Positions 20,496-30,640 of a stretch of 64,000 nucleotides of DNA are shown here, piece by piece (position 1 is the stretch's first letter; every line of letters starts with the position of its first letter). The notes under the pieces are model-generated. The model saw only the letters and a program-made list of their open reading frames with translations. It made no database searches and had not been told where the DNA came from. This DNA is from Xanthostigma xanthostigma (lineage: Eukaryota > Arthropoda > Insecta > Raphidioptera > Raphidiidae): positions 1,302,001 through 1,366,000 of the forward strand of contig OY754473.1 in NCBI GenBank assembly GCA_963575645.1. Reading direction: 5' to 3'. The position numbers and the translations under genes are program-made.

Positions 20496-21492
20496 TTTTT
20501 TGACGTGATAACGTCTTATAAATTGATGAATCACCAATCTTATAAATTGATAAAACACCGGCTGCATGCACGAAAAAGTGTAACGTTTCTAACGCGTAAC
20601 GTTCCTAACGTTCCTAACGCGTAACGTTCCGCCTGACCCTGTGCGTGCTTTTTGCTAATTTCTCGCTCAATTTAAATCAGATCGGTTTGAAACCAGTCTT
20701 AAACGAAAGAGGAGAACATTTTACATAGATTTCGTATAACAGAATTTGCCTAAACAGTTTTTTTATACAAATTTATATAGAAAAATAGCTGTATAAATGC
20801 AATGTTGTCTAATGCATGGCGCGACGCGGTTGGTCGTCTTTGTTTGCCGTGCATGGAAATTAGAAGAGAACGTATGTCTTGTCTTAACATGAAAACGGCT
20901 GCATTTCTAATGTTTAATTCAATTTTTTGACATTAGTATTTTGTGAAATGCAACGTCTTCTAAGTTAAGTATTGGAATAACTAATTATTATTAGAACATA
21001 ATACTTTGACAGTTGCAAACGTCACTTTTGACATTTCTTATCATTCCGACACCAAGGATAAGCGGATTGAAACCAAATTTTGGGAGGATGTTTGATATGC
21101 AAATATGAAGTGGCCTATTGTTTTTGGGGAACATCGGCGCATGCGTAAAAGAATATATCTCTTACATATAATGATGTTTTATATAATAATAATATAGTTT
21201 TTAAAACGGTTTTTACTCTATCTATTTTTACTAGAAATTTTTGTAAATTTTTTGGGGAAAATCGGCGTATGCGCAAAAGAGATACATGCTATAGTTGTTT
21301 TTTATATAATAATAGTATACTTTTTATAGTGTTTTATTATTCTACTTAATAAAATTTACCTAAATTTGAAGCGAAAGATGCAATATCATAGATTCGAATT
21401 ATTATAATTATTATATAAATTTAGGTTATGTATTACGGAATACGTTATCACGTAAAACTATCGTCCGTAAACCGACTTTACAGACAACCAAT
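20496..21492 (-). mobile_element. A-run element, copy 3, long form (~1 kb)
   Basis: Minus orientation: starts after a T-run with TGACGTGATAACGTC and ends CTTTACAGACAACCAA. About 97 percent identical by eye to the plus-strand copy at 32185-33156. It contains a nested repeat B segment with CATGCGCCGATTTTCCC-like motifs and GC-rich TAACGTTCCTAACG repeats near one end. The flank AGCACACTC then T-run matches a site at 53.69 kb without the element. Confidence 0.8.
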
Positions 21493-21724
21493 TTTTTTTT
21501 GTAACTTCACTATATCTCTCACTACCTAATAGAACTATTTTTATCACTGGAAAAAAAGTGCAGTATATTTGAACTTTCTAAGGCATTTTCCGCCTCAACC
21601 CATCGGAGCCCCCCCCCTTTTATATATGAATTTTCCTTAGAATAATTAACTGAATAATTCATATCGGTGTTTGCTGACTAGGAAAATAACTACCTAAAAT
21701 CTTCACTGCCTCCTGGACTAATAC

Positions 21725-22190
21725 CTACATGTTTGTACGGAACCGGAGTACGACTCGCGCTTGACCGTTTTTTTCGTTACGCTGTAAAACGAAATTACTC
21801 TCATAGTGACTTCAGAAACTCGAGTTTGGAGGTGATGGGGTCCTGTCGATGTGGGCCAGAGAATCAGCGAAGCTCCAAACACACACAGAGTGAGCGAGAA
21901 CGGACGGACAGACGGCTTAGAGCCAGCGACAACTAATCGACCATTTAATCGATCTGACTGTTGTGACGAGAATAACAAATATTGTTGTCATCTATTGTTA
22001 ATGCGCGCCGCTATCATTATCTCTCCGTCTCACTCACTCTATCTCTCTGTGTTTGTTGTTATTTATCGACAACACACGCTCCGCTAATTAATAACAACAA
22101 ATATCGACATTAATTAAACATTTCCAGTCATCTCTTTCTAATGTACTTCTCGATTCAACGGATTCCCGTGTACCTAAAGGATAATGACCA
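21725..22190. other. GC-rich low-copy island
   Basis: 21730-21950 is GC-rich, non-repetitive, and has overlapping open frames on both strands without recognisable domains. 22060-22110 holds several TAATTAAT-type homeodomain-like cores. Possible host regulatory DNA. Confidence 0.4.
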
Positions 22191-22417
22191 GTGGCGTAGC
22201 AATATAGGGTGGCAGAACGGGTAAAATGCCACGGGCCCCGGGCCTGAGGAGGCTCCCGGCCCGAGAGACAGGAGGAACCTAATTATCATGGCTGAATCTT
22301 AAATTTTTTTTTTAAATTTGGCAGTTTTTTGGATGAAGTAATGACAATTTTTTGATGAATCCTAGACCGTTTTTGGGTGATTAATGACCATGTCTTGACT
22401 TATTTTATAGTATTATT
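22191..22417 (+). repeat. Fragment of a CAGTGGCGTAGC-ended element
   Basis: CCAGTGGCGTAGCAATATAG followed by a C/G-rich CACGGGCCCCGGGCC stretch is a common end type of insect DNA elements. The opposite end is not seen, so it is truncated by R1 copy 4. Confidence 0.4.
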
Positions 22418-22845
22418 AGCGGTCCCGCCCGGTTTCACCCGGGTGCAAAAGAACGAATGGGGAAGGAAGGGACATGAGTACGCACATTCATCTTAGTTTA
22501 CCGAGATGAATGTTGTGTCCAAACTTCATAATGATCGGAGTTACCGTTCAAACGTTTTTGTCGTTAAAAAGCAGTATTTATATTTTTTTTAAGTAATAAA
22601 TTTCTTTTAATATAATAAATATTTAATTGAAAACACTGGAGGAAAATTATTTTTATATAGGTACCTATAGTTGTAACAGTCTTCAAATGAGCTATTAATT
22701 AGATTTATTTAATTTTAATTAGTCGTAATAAAAATTAAAAAATTTGAAATGTAAGCCTTAGAAAAAAGCAAAGTAGAAAATAAAAAAAATATATATATTC
22801 GCCGACGTGGGGCTTGAACCCAAGATCCTGGCATTAAGAGTCTTA

Positions 22846-22920
22846 GGCCTAGTTTATATGAGAGGCGTTCAACGCGCGTTGAGCCAACGCGCGTTGAACG
22901 CCTCTCATATAAACGAGGCC
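22846..22920. mobile_element. 75-bp hairpin MITE with TTA target duplication
   Basis: GGCCTAGTTTATATGAGAGG pairs with CCTCTCATATAAACGAGGCC at the other end, and the arms continue as GCGTTCAACGCGCGTTG on both sides of a 3-base loop. It is flanked by TTA on both sides (22843-22845, 22921-22923). The empty site GAGTCTTACGCTC is preserved at 17.34 kb. A 3-bp TTA duplication is typical of PIF/Harbinger elements. Confidence 0.85.
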
Positions 22921-22981
22921 TTACGCTCTACCTATTGAGCTATCCGGACTTGTGAACCTAACGCGCTAATATTGCAATATT

Positions 22982-23078
22982 TAATAATAATAATAATAAT
23001 AATGATAATAATAACAATAATAATAATTTATTACTTCCATGAAAATACAGTTATTTATAAACAAACAAAATACACATT
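22982..23078 (-). mobile_element. 5'-truncated LINE tail
   Basis: Absent from the two other SINE copies. In reverse it reads CATGGAAGTAATAAA then (TTA)n with variants, i.e. a short 3' end with a polyadenylation-like signal and a trinucleotide tail. Confidence 0.5.
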
Positions 23079-23312
23079 TAGTTAAGGCATTTCACCTGAT
23101 AATATTTGTCGGACGGACTAATTTTGAGATACATCTTGCAACATTTATCATTGGTTTTCCGCTCCAATTGGTCATAGCGTGATATTATATAGGGTATAGC
23201 CTACCTCGATAAATGGGCAATTCGACAAAAAAAAATTCAATTCGAACTAGTAGTTTCTGAGATTAGCGCGTTCAAACAAACAAACTCTTCAGCTTTATAT
23301 ATTAGTATAGAC

Positions 23313-23990
23313 TCGTTTGACCAGGTCAACAAATTTTAACCCTGATTTTGATGTTTTTAAAAATGAATTTTAAACCCCACTTCAAAGACTCTTAATCTAA
23401 CACAAAACGGGATACCATTAAATAAGCCCTAGGTCTCTCCCCTCCCGTATTGGATACCTGCGTTCAAAACAACAATTCGATTACCGCGACTGTACTGTAC
23501 TCAACTGAAATCGCACGACAAATTTAAGACGGTCAACTCGTTTAAGCAGGTGCTGTCACAGAATACGGTGACTTGATCTATCGTCGATCCGGGACCGTCG
23601 GTGTCAGTCCGGTGTAAGTATTCACCAGTAACACGGCCCCAACGCTGCCACAACACAAACAAACAAGCCAACAGCATTGCCAACTGTGTAGCGCACAACA
23701 ATCTCAGTTAGATTTATAACTTAGTTATCTGTAACTGTGCCCAGGGGTCCGGAGGCGGTCGTCCGGCCAGGTGTGATGGATCCTTATGGCCCTTAAACCG
23801 GTGTCCACCGTGACCGCGCGGCGTCCGCCGCCAGGGACTCGTATATCTTCACGCCCCCAACAGAATCGCCTCTTCCTCCTCCCACCGCCGCCGCCGACGC
23901 CCGTCGTTGTTTGCTGTGCTTAACTTTGCCGCCGTCCGTCGCGTCTACAGAACGATTGGCAATTCTCTTATCTTTCACGTTTAATCAATA
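23313..23990. other. GC-rich low-copy island with minus-strand open frames
   Basis: 23450-23990 is the most GC-rich part of the window and is not repeated. On the minus strand an open frame from an ATG at 23675-23677 to 23501 reads MLLACLFVLWQRWGRVTGEY and onward for 58 codons, with four Cys in all. Another at 23793-23978 is Ala/Gly-rich but starts without ATG. Neither resembles a known family. This could be a first exon or promoter region of a host gene. Confidence 0.35.
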
Positions 23991-24162
23991 GGCGATGACA
24001 CTATAAAATAGTTGGCAAAACCAAAAGTGCACATCCCGCAAGTTTTCCACTGTACATATTATAATGAAAAAAATTGAGAAAATAGATTTAAAAACACAAT
24101 TACAAAAATAGAAAAAAAATTAAAAATAAAATGGAACAGAAAAAAAATATTACTTGTCTCAG

Positions 24163-24240
24163 CGGGAATCGAACCCGGCACCTTGCTATTACTGGACTAA
24201 CGCTTTAACCGCTCGGCCATACCGATATCGCAGCTTGCGT
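24163..24240 (-). pseudogene. tRNA-derived SINE head (Leu/Ser type)
   Basis: On the minus strand the box A-like TGGCCGAGCGGTTAAAGCG and the box B GGTTCGATTCCC are at tRNA spacing. TGGCCGAG is typical of class II tRNAs but the long variable arm is missing. The A-rich stretch at 24060-24150 lies on the 3' side, as expected for a SINE body. Not a working tRNA by stem pairing. Confidence 0.6.
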
Positions 24241-24404
24241 TGTTATTGTGGTATAGAAGTGTAGCAGTTATTCTACGTAATACACTACATTTACAATAAC
24301 AGTAATAGGTATTTTTTTGTTTTTTTTTTTTTTTTATTTTAACTATAAGCTGTCAAAAATAATAAAATAAAACTGTTTTTAAAAATTAAACTACTGAACA
24401 CATT

Positions 24405-24515
24405 TATGTGAATTTAAATAGGGTTCTGGTCTGATACTAAACAAAGTGAATAAAATATAACCCAAGACAATCCGACCAAAATTGCGATCTGTAGAGTCGT
24501 GACGTACATACGTAC
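24405..24515 (+). repeat. Repeat N, copy 1
   Basis: Shares AAACAAAGTGAATAAAATAT and ATCCGACCAAAATT-like blocks, then GACGTACATACG, with 56660-56765 in the same orientation. Function unknown. Confidence 0.55.
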
Positions 24516-24960
24516 AGACCAACCGATAACTGCTGTTTGTAATTTTCAATTACAATTTTAATATTATTTATGAACTCGAATTGATTTAAAAATGGTTCTG
24601 TTTTATAGATCAGAATCTCCTCTTTTCAAAAAGCTTCAATTTGAATGGATTTCGTGTGAAATTAACTTAGATAATATAACTTCTTATATGAACGAAAGTC
24701 AGCTCTGACGCACAAAGCGATAATAAAAGCACATACCGCTAGTTTAGAGGTATGTGCAATAATCAAAGAATAAATAAAACATATGTTGAAAGGATTCTAA
24801 AAAATGACCCAGTTTTAATATAAGCATTGAGATTAGTATGATTTTTAACAAAATAAAATATGAATCAGTGATTTCTCACTAATTACAAGTGCATATTCAT
24901 TATTTGTCAATGCTGGAATCGAACCACGTAGAATTAGTGAATATACTCACGATACGAATT
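24516..24960. other. Unassigned AT-rich sequence
   Basis: 24895-24925 contains a box B-like GGTTCGATTCC on the minus strand, possibly a leftover of another tRNA-derived repeat. Otherwise nothing recognised. Confidence 0.3.
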
Positions 24961-24961
24961 A

Positions 24962-25048
24962 GTGAATATAAAAATTCACTTATTTAATAAGTGAATATAA
25001 AAATTCACTAATTATATAAGTGAATATAAAAATTCACTAATTATATAA
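24962..25048. repeat. 29-bp tandem repeat of small palindromes
   Basis: Three units start at 24962, 24991 and 25020. Each holds GTGAATATAAAAATTCAC, a hairpin by itself. Diverged part-units precede the array. Confidence 0.85.
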
Positions 25049-25059
25049 GTGACCATTAA

Positions 25060-25540
25060 ATGTCATCTGAGATCAACATTTTTTTGAAAACAGATTTTTA
25101 TTAAATCTTTATTCATTCGTTACTTTCACTAGTATAATTAACTTTTATATTATATTACCTTAATGCGTTAAACGGCTCGCCCTCGTTTAAGACGCTACAA
25201 CTTCAAAAGCAAGCACTGCACTGTTCTAAATACGACAATTAATTATTCGACCTGATCGTACCGAGCACACCCGGTATTGTGTGTGCGTCCATTATTATAG
25301 AGTAACGGCTACACAACTTAATCCCTGCAATCCCGCGGGAACGGACTCTGAGGCTGTGTCACGGGACGTTACAGATCGGCCAACAATGACCACTCCATTA
25401 TTTAACTGGACCTGAACACAAACACCAACCGCTCGCGTACTCTATATACCCTTGACCGCAAAACGCTGCAGGTGCAATCGAAACGTCGGTCTGTGTATCG
25501 GGTTCGTTCTGTATGTATTTTTATGAATTTTGATTTTGAA
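25060..25540. other. Low-copy sequence with GC-rich patch
   Basis: 25180-25440 is moderately GC-rich and non-repetitive. No gene recognised. Confidence 0.35.
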
Positions 25541-25544
25541 TGTA

Positions 25545-26059
25545 CAGTGTAACGTCACTCGATATAACGACAAACTCCTTAAAACGTCGAAATTACTTAA
25601 CTCTAGTTGGTTTACCTTGTTGCTCATGCAATGATACACTCTTAACCACACGCCCGCACTCTAAAAAAGACAACATTAAGCAATAAACAGTACTTGTTTG
25701 TTATTTTGTTGCTTTGTTATCGGCACCATGCGTACCGAAGATTCTAAGAAATTCGTTTTTTTGTTTGTTGGGATTATCTTTCATATTAAGTTTAGCTCGA
25801 ATAGTTATCATATTCTTAGTTGCCCACAAACTTGCAAACTGTGAACATGGCGAGTAAAAGAAAATCTTTGTGTATTGACGAAAAATACGCGCAATAGAGG
25901 CGGGAGAAAAGATAAGTGATGTTGGAAGATGCTTTGGATTAAATACATATTATAGTAAACAAATATTAATGGATTATTTCTTCTCTCCGTTTAATGACAA
26001 CTCTCAATAACGCCACAAGTGCACAGTCCCTTGAGTGTCGTTATATAGAGTTTACACTG
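25545..26059 (+). mobile_element. pogo/Tigger-type relic with transposase N-terminus
   Basis: TIRs CAGTGTAACGTCACTCG and (reverse) CAGTGTAAACTCTATA share the core ATATAACGAC and are flanked by TA (25543-25544, 26060-26061). From the ATG at 25847 the plus strand reads MASKRKSLCIDEKYA, then after a frameshift AIEAGEKISDVGRCFGLN, which matches the CENP-B-like helix-turn-helix N-terminus of pogo/Tigger and jerky-type transposases. The DDE domain is absent, so it is an internally deleted dead copy. Confidence 0.8.
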
Positions 26060-26182
26060 TATATAGTTACAAAATTTTCCACTCAATGAACCTTTTTTTT
26101 GAGAGAAGTGTCTCGGATTCCATTCAAAGATCTAGTTAAAATGTTTGATGTGACTTAATCATGTGAGAATACTTTTCTTTTA

Positions 26183-26449
26183 TAAATTGACTAGCGGGCC
26201 GACCCGGTTTCATCCGGGTGCGACAGATATATTTTGTGTTATGATTTATCGGAAAATTCTGCAAAACTTTCTTGAACAAATAAATAGAATTATGAAAAGT
26301 ACACTATTTCTATATAAAATCAACGTTATAGCATATATCTCTTTTGTGCATGCGCCGATTTTCCCTAAAAACAATGAGGCTTTTTATATTTACGTATCAA
26401 ACATCCCCCCAAAATTTGGTTTCAATCCGTTCATCCGTTTATACATATA
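26183..26449 (-). repeat. Repeat B, most complete copy
   Basis: Opens with CTAGCGGGCCGACCCGG, continues with ATAGCATATATCTCTTTTG, ATGCGCCGATTTTCCC and ends at TTTCAATCCGTTCATCC. The same tail is embedded in the A-run elements and in the 2.6-5.4-kb foldback. Confidence 0.6.
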
Positions 26450-27021
26450 CAGTATGTAAACGCGTAAGGTGCACATAGGGAAATTAGCATTGGTAAAAAA
26501 TACTTGGATCAGAGTTAGCCATGACTGCATTAATTGTTATTTCTATTGAATTATCGTGGTAATCTTGAGGATTTCTATTTTATTTTGATTTATTTTTATT
26601 TTACTTGGCTTTTTTAATAATAAAAAGCTCTTATAAATCATTATTTTAATTTATTTGTACAAAAATAAAACAAAAAAACAACTCCATCTGTTTGGAAACA
26701 TTTCATTCAAAAATTGTCTGACTGGTATGACGTATGCGCGTTGGTAAATCAGTGACCCAATGTCTTTAGGTTCAACACGAATAGGCGGAGATATTTGATC
26801 TCGCACCATATTTAAGTATTTTTGGGAATTTAATGTTCCATTAATAAAAAAAGTCCGATTATGTTGTAATCATTTGAATATTTTCTTCGGTAGTATACAC
26901 ATTCGTTTTGCAAAAGAATATTATCTGTCAAATTAAAAAACAAGATTTCAAGGCTCACTCTGACCCAGTCATTTTTCCCAATGTTAATTTCCCTATGTGC
27001 ACCTTACGTGTTTACATATTG
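26450..27021 (-). mobile_element. Tc1/mariner-type element E, copy 1, 572 bp
   Basis: TIRs CAGTATGTAAACGCGTAAGG and (reverse) CAATATGTAAACACGTAAGG extend about 45 bp to CCCAATGCTAATTTCCC-like bases; TA flanks both sides (26448-26449, 27022-27023). On the minus strand the interior encodes pieces FINGTLNSQKYLN and PVRQFLN, typical of the stretch before and after the second catalytic Asp of Tc1/mariner transposases. Other copies: 33707 and 57252. Confidence 0.8.
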
Positions 27022-27023
27022 TA

Positions 27024-27657
27024 TAAACATACTTTTCCAAAAATAGTGCCAAACTTCTAAGGAGGCTATGAAACGTCTAGAAATTTAGGTCCGACCCCTA
27101 GGTCCCGCCATCCGACCGACGCCAATAGTGTAAGTGCCTTATGGCAAATACACTAATTAAGAAAACAGTCACTTGTTGACAAATTACCTGTTGATATTAT
27201 ATTGAAACAAATGATTTCAACAAGGCGGAGTGAAACAGCAAAATTAGATTTAAGGCAATTAAAAATCGCTACGGTAATATTTTTACGATGTTGGCAGCTG
27301 CATAGTGATGCAATTTTACATTATTATTTATCGGTTCGATATTTTAAATAACGACCAGTTGCAGATGTTTTATTGGTTAATTTTGTCAAACTAATTACTT
27401 GTGCGCCGCTGTTGCATTTTTGTCATTTCAAATGTCAAAACGCCGATTCACAGCCCTCTATTTAATATGTAAAAATAAACGAAATACCTTTTCAAAGGCA
27501 CGAACGTGTTTTGTTATCAATATTGTAACTTATTTCACTCCGAATCCATTGTTTTTGCCGCATAAATATTGCATGCTTTGAAAAAGAAAAAAATAACAAT
27601 ACAAATATCTGAAAAACGTTTATGTACGGTATCAGTTAAAAGTTTCTGATTTTGGAG
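27024..27657. other. Unassigned sequence
   Basis: Not repeated in the window. A short run at 27060-27130 is moderately GC-rich. No gene recognised. Confidence 0.35.
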
Positions 27658-27659
27658 TA

Positions 27660-28192
27660 CACCTATCCCCCGATTTACACGGTAGATACGTTCCTGAGAA
27701 AAACGTGTAAATCGAAAATTAAAAATTTTCAAGTCAAAACCGTGTAAATCGAAAAGCTTGCAGAAAATGCATAATTTTGCTATTTAACCTATTTGGTAAA
27801 TTGCCATCATTTCCCTCCAAATTTTCCCGCATTTTTTCCCTCTGAATTTTACTTTAATCACAGCCGTTAATTTATAATAATCTAAATTATGCACTCACTT
27901 GTAATTTACGAATGTGGAAAATTAAATCTTTCTGAAACTGTGAAAATTTCACTCAAATACAGTTTTCCGTAGATAAAACTTTAATTTCATGCGAAGAAAT
28001 ACAGACACAGTGTGCGTGTGCAGCAAGTCAGCACATAAGCTCGGGATTCCCCGTGAGATGTGTACACAGCGCACGTGTTCAATCACAGTAGCATTTAGTA
28101 GAGTGCGATAAAAACAAAAAAAAACTTATTTGGAAAACCGTGTAAAAGCGAAAACGTGTAAAACAAGTACCGTGTAAATCGGAGGATGGGTG
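27660..28192. mobile_element. Tigger/pogo-like MITE, 533 bp
   Basis: Ends CACCTATCCCCCGATTTACA and (reverse) CACCCATCCTCCGATTTACA are flanked by TA (27658-27659, 28193-28194). Next to the end lies a GTTCCTGAGAAAAACGTG then TAAATCGAAAA hairpin arrangement that is common in pogo/Tigger MITEs. No transposase frame remains. Confidence 0.75.
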
Positions 28193-28258
28193 TATTAGCG
28201 AGGTGTCGAAAAGACAGCGAAGTCTATCCTTCATGTTAGTACAATCTCAGATGCCCTA

Positions 28259-28724
28259 CAGGGTGTCCCAATCGACGTTGGCTAACATGGGTATAATACG
28301 CGCCACGGATCTAAAAGGTTCGGAAGTTAGTCACAAACAGCGTCGCCAAGGTGCATTTTAGAGCCGCTGATACTCCCACCACCTCTCAGCTACTTGCACG
28401 GAACGTGCGCTCGTCGGTGATTGGCCGTGATCGCTCGTTGCCTTTGTCACTTGTCGCTTTCCTGCTTTAAAGTACAGTCGAGTACGCTATTGTCAAGTTG
28501 TTATTGTTATTTTAGTTTTGTTGAGTTGCGAGTTTGTAGTTTTTAAACAGACTGTACAAGCGCAAGCCCGCATTCGCATCTAACTTCCGAGCTTTTTAGA
28601 TTCGTGGCGCGTATTATAACTTTGTTATTAGTGGAGCTAGAAAGTCGGTTTAATGAGCAAAGTAGTGCAGAAAATTGTGCTCGTTAACGCCCCGTCGAAA
28701 AAACAATTGAATTTTGACACCCTA
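28259..28724. mobile_element. CAGGGTGTC-ended element hosting MITE I
   Basis: CAGGGTGTCCCAATCG at the left and TTTTGACACCCTATG at the right are inverted ends of the same type as at 49811 and 2107. The middle is taken up by MITE I copy 2. Confidence 0.5.
28292..28618. mobile_element. MITE I, copy 2
   Basis: TIRs TATAATACGCGCCACG and CGTGGCGCGTATTATA are near-perfect for about 38 bp. It is better preserved than copy 1 at 11662. Its loop includes CCTTTGTCACTTGTCGC and TACAGTCGAGTACGC. Confidence 0.8.
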
Positions 28725-29095
28725 TGAATTTATTTAGAAAATAGTGAAAATTGCTGTTTTTGAAAACTGATCATAACTTTTTTATTTCTGAAAATAACTG
28801 TGAATGTCTTTTACCATTTTTTGATAACTTTTTAAGGTCTTTTCAGTGGCGTGGGTAGGTATATTTTTTTTATATCCACTACATAAACTTGACATAAACT
28901 TTGGTTTTTAATAGAAGCTATATTGGAATTTTATTCGAATTTTGCTTATTTTTTTGGTTAATTTGATATATCATAACCTAGGTATATCTAACTGAAAACA
29001 AAGTTACAAAACTGATCAAAATAGCTTTTTGACGTTATACTATATACGTCTTGTGAAAAATAACTCTAATAATTTAGAGTGATGATGATCCTGTT
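28725..29095. other. Unassigned AT-rich sequence
   Basis: No match inside the window; nothing recognised. Confidence 0.35.
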
Positions 29096-29099
29096 TTAA

Positions 29100-29400
29100 T
29101 GTCGGAAGATTAAAGGAATAATCCTGGTGGCATAGGATCAATGAACTAAGCAAATACTGAAGGTTTTTTTATTGCATTTTATTGTCTGACGTTTCGGCCA
29201 ACTTTATGCCATCTTCGGAGAATCTAGAAGATTTATATATAAAGTTTTAAATTTTTGTTGTAAAGTTGTTATTGTTAAAGTCATTGTTGTAAAAGTTAAA
29301 GTTAAAAAATTGGAAGTAAAATAAATAAACTTACCAATGCTGTCTGTTTTCTCAGTATTGTTATGTATAAAATAAATTAAAATAAAAAATGTCATCAACG
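29100..29400 (-). mobile_element. Hammerhead-like element, single arm
   Basis: Shares with 39055-39506 the order: GGCATARGATC, AATACTGA, T-run, then ACGTTTCGG-type core, then AACTTACCAA(A)TGCTGTC and TCAGTAT. On the minus strand the core reads CCGAAGA (29212-29218), a TGGC/GCC-capable stem, then GAAACGTC (29188-29195). The second arm is missing, and the first box has one change from the usual CTGAAGA. Confidence 0.5.
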
Positions 29401-30005
29401 GGTATTAAAATTACTATTTTTCTTGAAAAAACGACTGATTTTTACTGAAAAATTATTGTATAAATGTGTCAAATGTAACTTGTTTAAAATTATACTAACT
29501 GAAAAAATGTTTTTGAATTTAAAAAATACGAAAGATAGAATATTGATAAGTTTATGTTTGTTATAAAATAGTTTTACAATTTTTCAATTAATCAATTAAT
29601 TATATATACTGATCAGAGTGTGCCTTGTAAAACAAAATTTCTTGAAACAAATGAATACCGACAGTTTAATAATCTGTCAAGGGATCGCTGCGGTTTTGCC
29701 AGTTCGTTTTATTTAATTTACTCTCTAAAATGGCTCAAGCATATTGAAATTTTCATACATAAAAAAATACCAGTTGTACAGTGGTCTTTAGATATCAATA
29801 TTTTACAAGCAGCCGTACTGGGGACCGGTAGTGTACGTTCGATTTGAAAAAGAACGTTTCGTGTTAAAAACACATAAAGTAATATTTGCGTCGCGGAAAA
29901 AAGAAAAACAATTAATAAAACGGCAGTCGCAGGTATGCGTTGTTACGTTGGCCACACTGGGTGAGCTATATGAGCGGAGGGCGCTGAGCTATGTCTGTTT
30001 GTTTG
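29401..30005. other. Unassigned sequence
   Basis: AT-rich with a few short open frames; none recognisable. Confidence 0.35.
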
Positions 30006-30384
30006 TGTGTGTGATGCCCATATTCACCGAACACTATTAAAGATAGAAGCTATACTAATCTTGGAAAGATAGAAGTTACTAATCTTGGAACAAATTTGTT
30101 CGTTAGAATAAAATTTACTTTCAATTCACCAAGCAAATTATCAGGTAAAAAAGTTAGTTAAAGAACAAATATTCACTGCACTATACTCCTTGCTCTTTTT
30201 GTTGAATAAAAATCCGATCGATGGCGTTAGTGCAAACGTCAAAAAAAGTTTCAATAAAATGATAATGTTTTATCCTAAATTGCACACAAAACTTCCACAA
30301 AAGGTTAATAAACAACACATAAATGCATTCACAAGAGCAACTGTAGATAGAATACTCCACTTTTATAGGTTATGTATTGTGATC

Positions 30385-30640
30385 ATATATTTAATAATAA
30401 CCTATATGAATCATTGCCTATCTACTCAATGTGCGGTGAGTGTACGCAACAAAGCGTATCGAGAATATATCTGCGTCTCTTTCTTCGATGTAATTCCCTG
30501 ATTTCTCCGATGATAGGATTGGTTGGTGTACTTGCATTCAATCCGAATAAAGTATCTCTGTTTCAAAACTTTGTCTTTTTCTATGACGTTAACATGGGCG
30601 TACCCAGCTTTTGGCCCAAAAGGGGGCAAATTAGAAATTT
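30385..30640 (+). repeat. Repeat L, copy 1
   Basis: About 85-90 percent identical by eye to 43055-43300: TGAATCATTG, CTACTCAATGTGCGGTGAGT, TTTCTTCGATGTAATTCC, CGTACCCAGCTTTTGGCCC. Open frames on both strands run through it but are not shared between copies with coding-like constraint. Confidence 0.65.

Larger units (their letters stand above)
19125..21719. mobile_element. 2.6-kb TIR composite
   Basis: AGTCCAGGAGGCAGTGAA at 19125 is repeated inverted at 21702-21719, and the match continues more loosely for about 35 bp inward (TTATTTTCC, ATATGAA). Inside are a motif-rich segment, a family C element and a long A-run element, so most of the length is later insertion. No transposase frame is visible and the superfamily is not assigned. 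Confidence 0.5.
22419..23312 (-). mobile_element. R1 repeat, copy 4, four-layer nest
   Basis: Minus-orientation R1 from TAGCGGTCCCGCCCGG to CTCTTCAGCTTTATA. It carries the tRNA-Lys SINE (22564-23111, 7-bp duplication TTTGTCG at 22557-22563 and 23105-23111). The SINE is itself hit by a 75-bp hairpin MITE and by a (TTA)n-tailed fragment at about 22982-23078. Confidence 0.8.

Noticed and set aside
24962-25048. CRISPR array
   Set aside because: Three contiguous 29-bp units without spacers in an animal genome; a plain tandem repeat.
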